Below are positions 5,613 through 6,084 of a stretch of DNA of 6,084 nucleotides, in pieces. Both the position numbers and the translations under genes were made by a program. How positions within the stretch are numbered: position 1 is the first letter of the stretch; the number at the start of each line of letters is the position of its first letter. This DNA is from Microcaldota archaeon (lineage in GTDB: Archaea > Micrarchaeota > Micrarchaeia > Norongarragalinales > UBA8480): NCBI GenBank assembly GCA_023246885.1, contig JAHFHN010000053.1, positions 1 to 6,084 of the forward strand, read 5' to 3'. Under the pieces are notes generated by a model. The model was not told where the DNA came from. It saw only the letters and a list, made by a program, of their open reading frames with translations, and did not search any database.

Positions 5613-5653
5613 CTAGCGTTTGAATAAATAAAAAACCCAATAATAAACGCTAG
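5613..5653. repeat. Perfect 9-bp inverted repeat around the rnp4 promoter region
   Basis: CTAGCGTTT (5613-5621) and AAACGCTAG (5645-5653) are exact reverse complements separated by 23 AT-rich bases. On the minus strand the spacer holds a T6 run and TTTATTTA (5625-5632), a TATA-like candidate placed correctly for an rnp4 transcript starting near 5600. The element could be a regulator binding site or an RNA stem. Confidence 0.7.
5630..5635 (-). terminator. T6 run, possible terminator of the surface-protein gene
   Basis: Six T on the minus strand, followed by more T-rich sequence, lie about 60 nt after the stop codons at 5693-5698. A G-rich tract (5662-5674) lies between. T-runs suffice for archaeal termination, and the tract may help pausing. 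The same bases form part of the TATA-like candidate for rnp4. Confidence 0.3.
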
Positions 5654-5695
5654 ATGATGCACCCGCCCTCCACCGGCTGGTTTCACCAATAGTTA

Positions 5696-6084
5696 CTATC
5701 GAGCGCAAGCAGTATTTGCAGCGTTACATAGCGAAGTTGGACACATAACCGAAGTATAGTTAACTTGCGGCAGTTGTGTTAAGGCATTGCAATCAGCGCT
5801 TTGAGTAATCATTGCGTTTGCAGTTGTTGTTGCATTTACGGTGCTCGCTATCTTGCGTAGCACGTATACTGCCTTTCCAAGGCGAGTTGCGTACTTAAGG
5901 ATGAATGAACTTGCACCATGCCCAGCTGCTTCAACACATGAACCCCTTACGCTACAGTAAGGTGGTTCTGAATTGAATACAATTCCAAATGCGTTTGCAG
6001 TGTAGTTAACGTTCCTGTTGGTAGTTGTACCATCCGCAGTTGCGTCCCTGAAGTTACCTGCAGCACCTGCTGCTGAGTCAAAAA
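5696..6084 (-). CDS. C-terminal part of an unrecognised, probably secreted Cys-rich protein
   Basis: An open frame enters from the window edge at 6084 and ends in TAG at 5696-5698, directly followed by TAA. It gives 128 residues. I do not recognise a family. The segment is rich in Ala, Thr and Asn, begins FDSAAGAAGNFRDATADGTT, and ends SLCNAANTACAR. It has six Cys (43, 49, 98, 114, 119, 126 within the segment) and three N-x-T sequons (N26, N83, N108). Even Cys number plus sequons suggests a disulphide-bonded, glycosylated extracellular or cell-wall protein. A mildly hydrophobic stretch, SSFILKYATRLGKAVYVLRK (58-77), is interrupted by Lys and Arg and is not a membrane anchor. The signal peptide and N-terminus are outside. 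It faces the same way as rnp4, 125 nt upstream of it, and is probably a separate unit. That it is coding is likely; function is unknown. Confidence 0.7.
   Translation of the reverse strand, partial: FDSAAGAAGNFRDATADGTTTNRNVNYTANAFGIVFNSEPPYCSVRGSCVEAAGHGASSFILKYATRLGKAVYVLRKIASTVNATTTANAMITQSADCNALTQLPQVNYTSVMCPTSLCNAANTACAR

Noticed and set aside
5651..5720. ATGATGC on the plus strand as a possible C box of a C/D guide RNA
   Set aside because: No D box (CTGA) or C'/D' motif lies at suitable distance, so a C/D RNA is not supported.
1..6084. CRISPR arrays, insertion sequences, toxin-antitoxin or phage genes
   Set aside because: I saw no regular direct repeats with spacers, no transposase-like frames and no terminal inverted repeats; the only tandem repeats lie inside ftsY and rpl31e and encode linkers.

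Overview
The window looks archaeal and chromosomal. It carries aIF6, eL31, eL39, eS19, a PDCD5-family protein, prefoldin alpha, the RNase P protein Rpr2/Rnp4, an archaeal-type FtsY, and a threonyl-tRNA synthetase with the archaeal N-terminal editing domain. Bacteria do not have this set. The DNA is fairly AT-rich, and several proteins carry low-complexity extensions. A small-genome DPANN-type archaeon is plausible, but that lineage guess is inference. Every gene I support is on the minus strand, so transcription runs from high to low coordinates.

Layout in transcription order. (1) 6084-5696: the C-terminal 128 residues of an unrecognised Cys-, Asn-, Thr- and Ala-rich protein, probably secreted, ending in tandem stops. 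(2) 5695-5571: a short intergenic region with a G-rich tract, a T6 run and a perfect 9-bp inverted repeat around a TATA-like sequence. (3) 5570-5286: rnp4 (Rpr2). (4) 5285-5126: a 160-nt leader with a TATA-like box and two small hairpins. (5) 5125-927: a compact cluster, rps19e, pdcd5-family, rpl39e, rpl31e, eif6, pfdA, ftsY. Its spacings run from a 4-nt overlap to 47 nt, and several Shine-Dalgarno sites match GGAGGTGAT. (6) 926-846: a spacer with a T7 run. (7) 845-1: the first 281 codons of thrS, cut by the window edge.

The central block is the well-known archaeal translation operon. It joins small-subunit assembly (eS19), exit-tunnel proteins of the large subunit (eL39, eL31), a subunit anti-association factor (aIF6), a nascent-chain chaperone (prefoldin alpha) and the membrane-targeting GTPase (FtsY). 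This is effectively a path from ribosome building to folding and export. RNase P and ThrRS at its flanks supply mature and charged tRNA. Two usual members are not seen here: the LX/eL20-type gene between eif6 and pfdA, and srp54 after ftsY.

I see no clear new biological system. The points most worth checking are the unidentified surface-like protein, the inverted repeat over the rnp4 promoter region, the CxC half of the Rpr2 zinc ribbon, the 111-residue KE-rich extension of eL31, and eif6 with its TTG start in the same frame as rpl31e.
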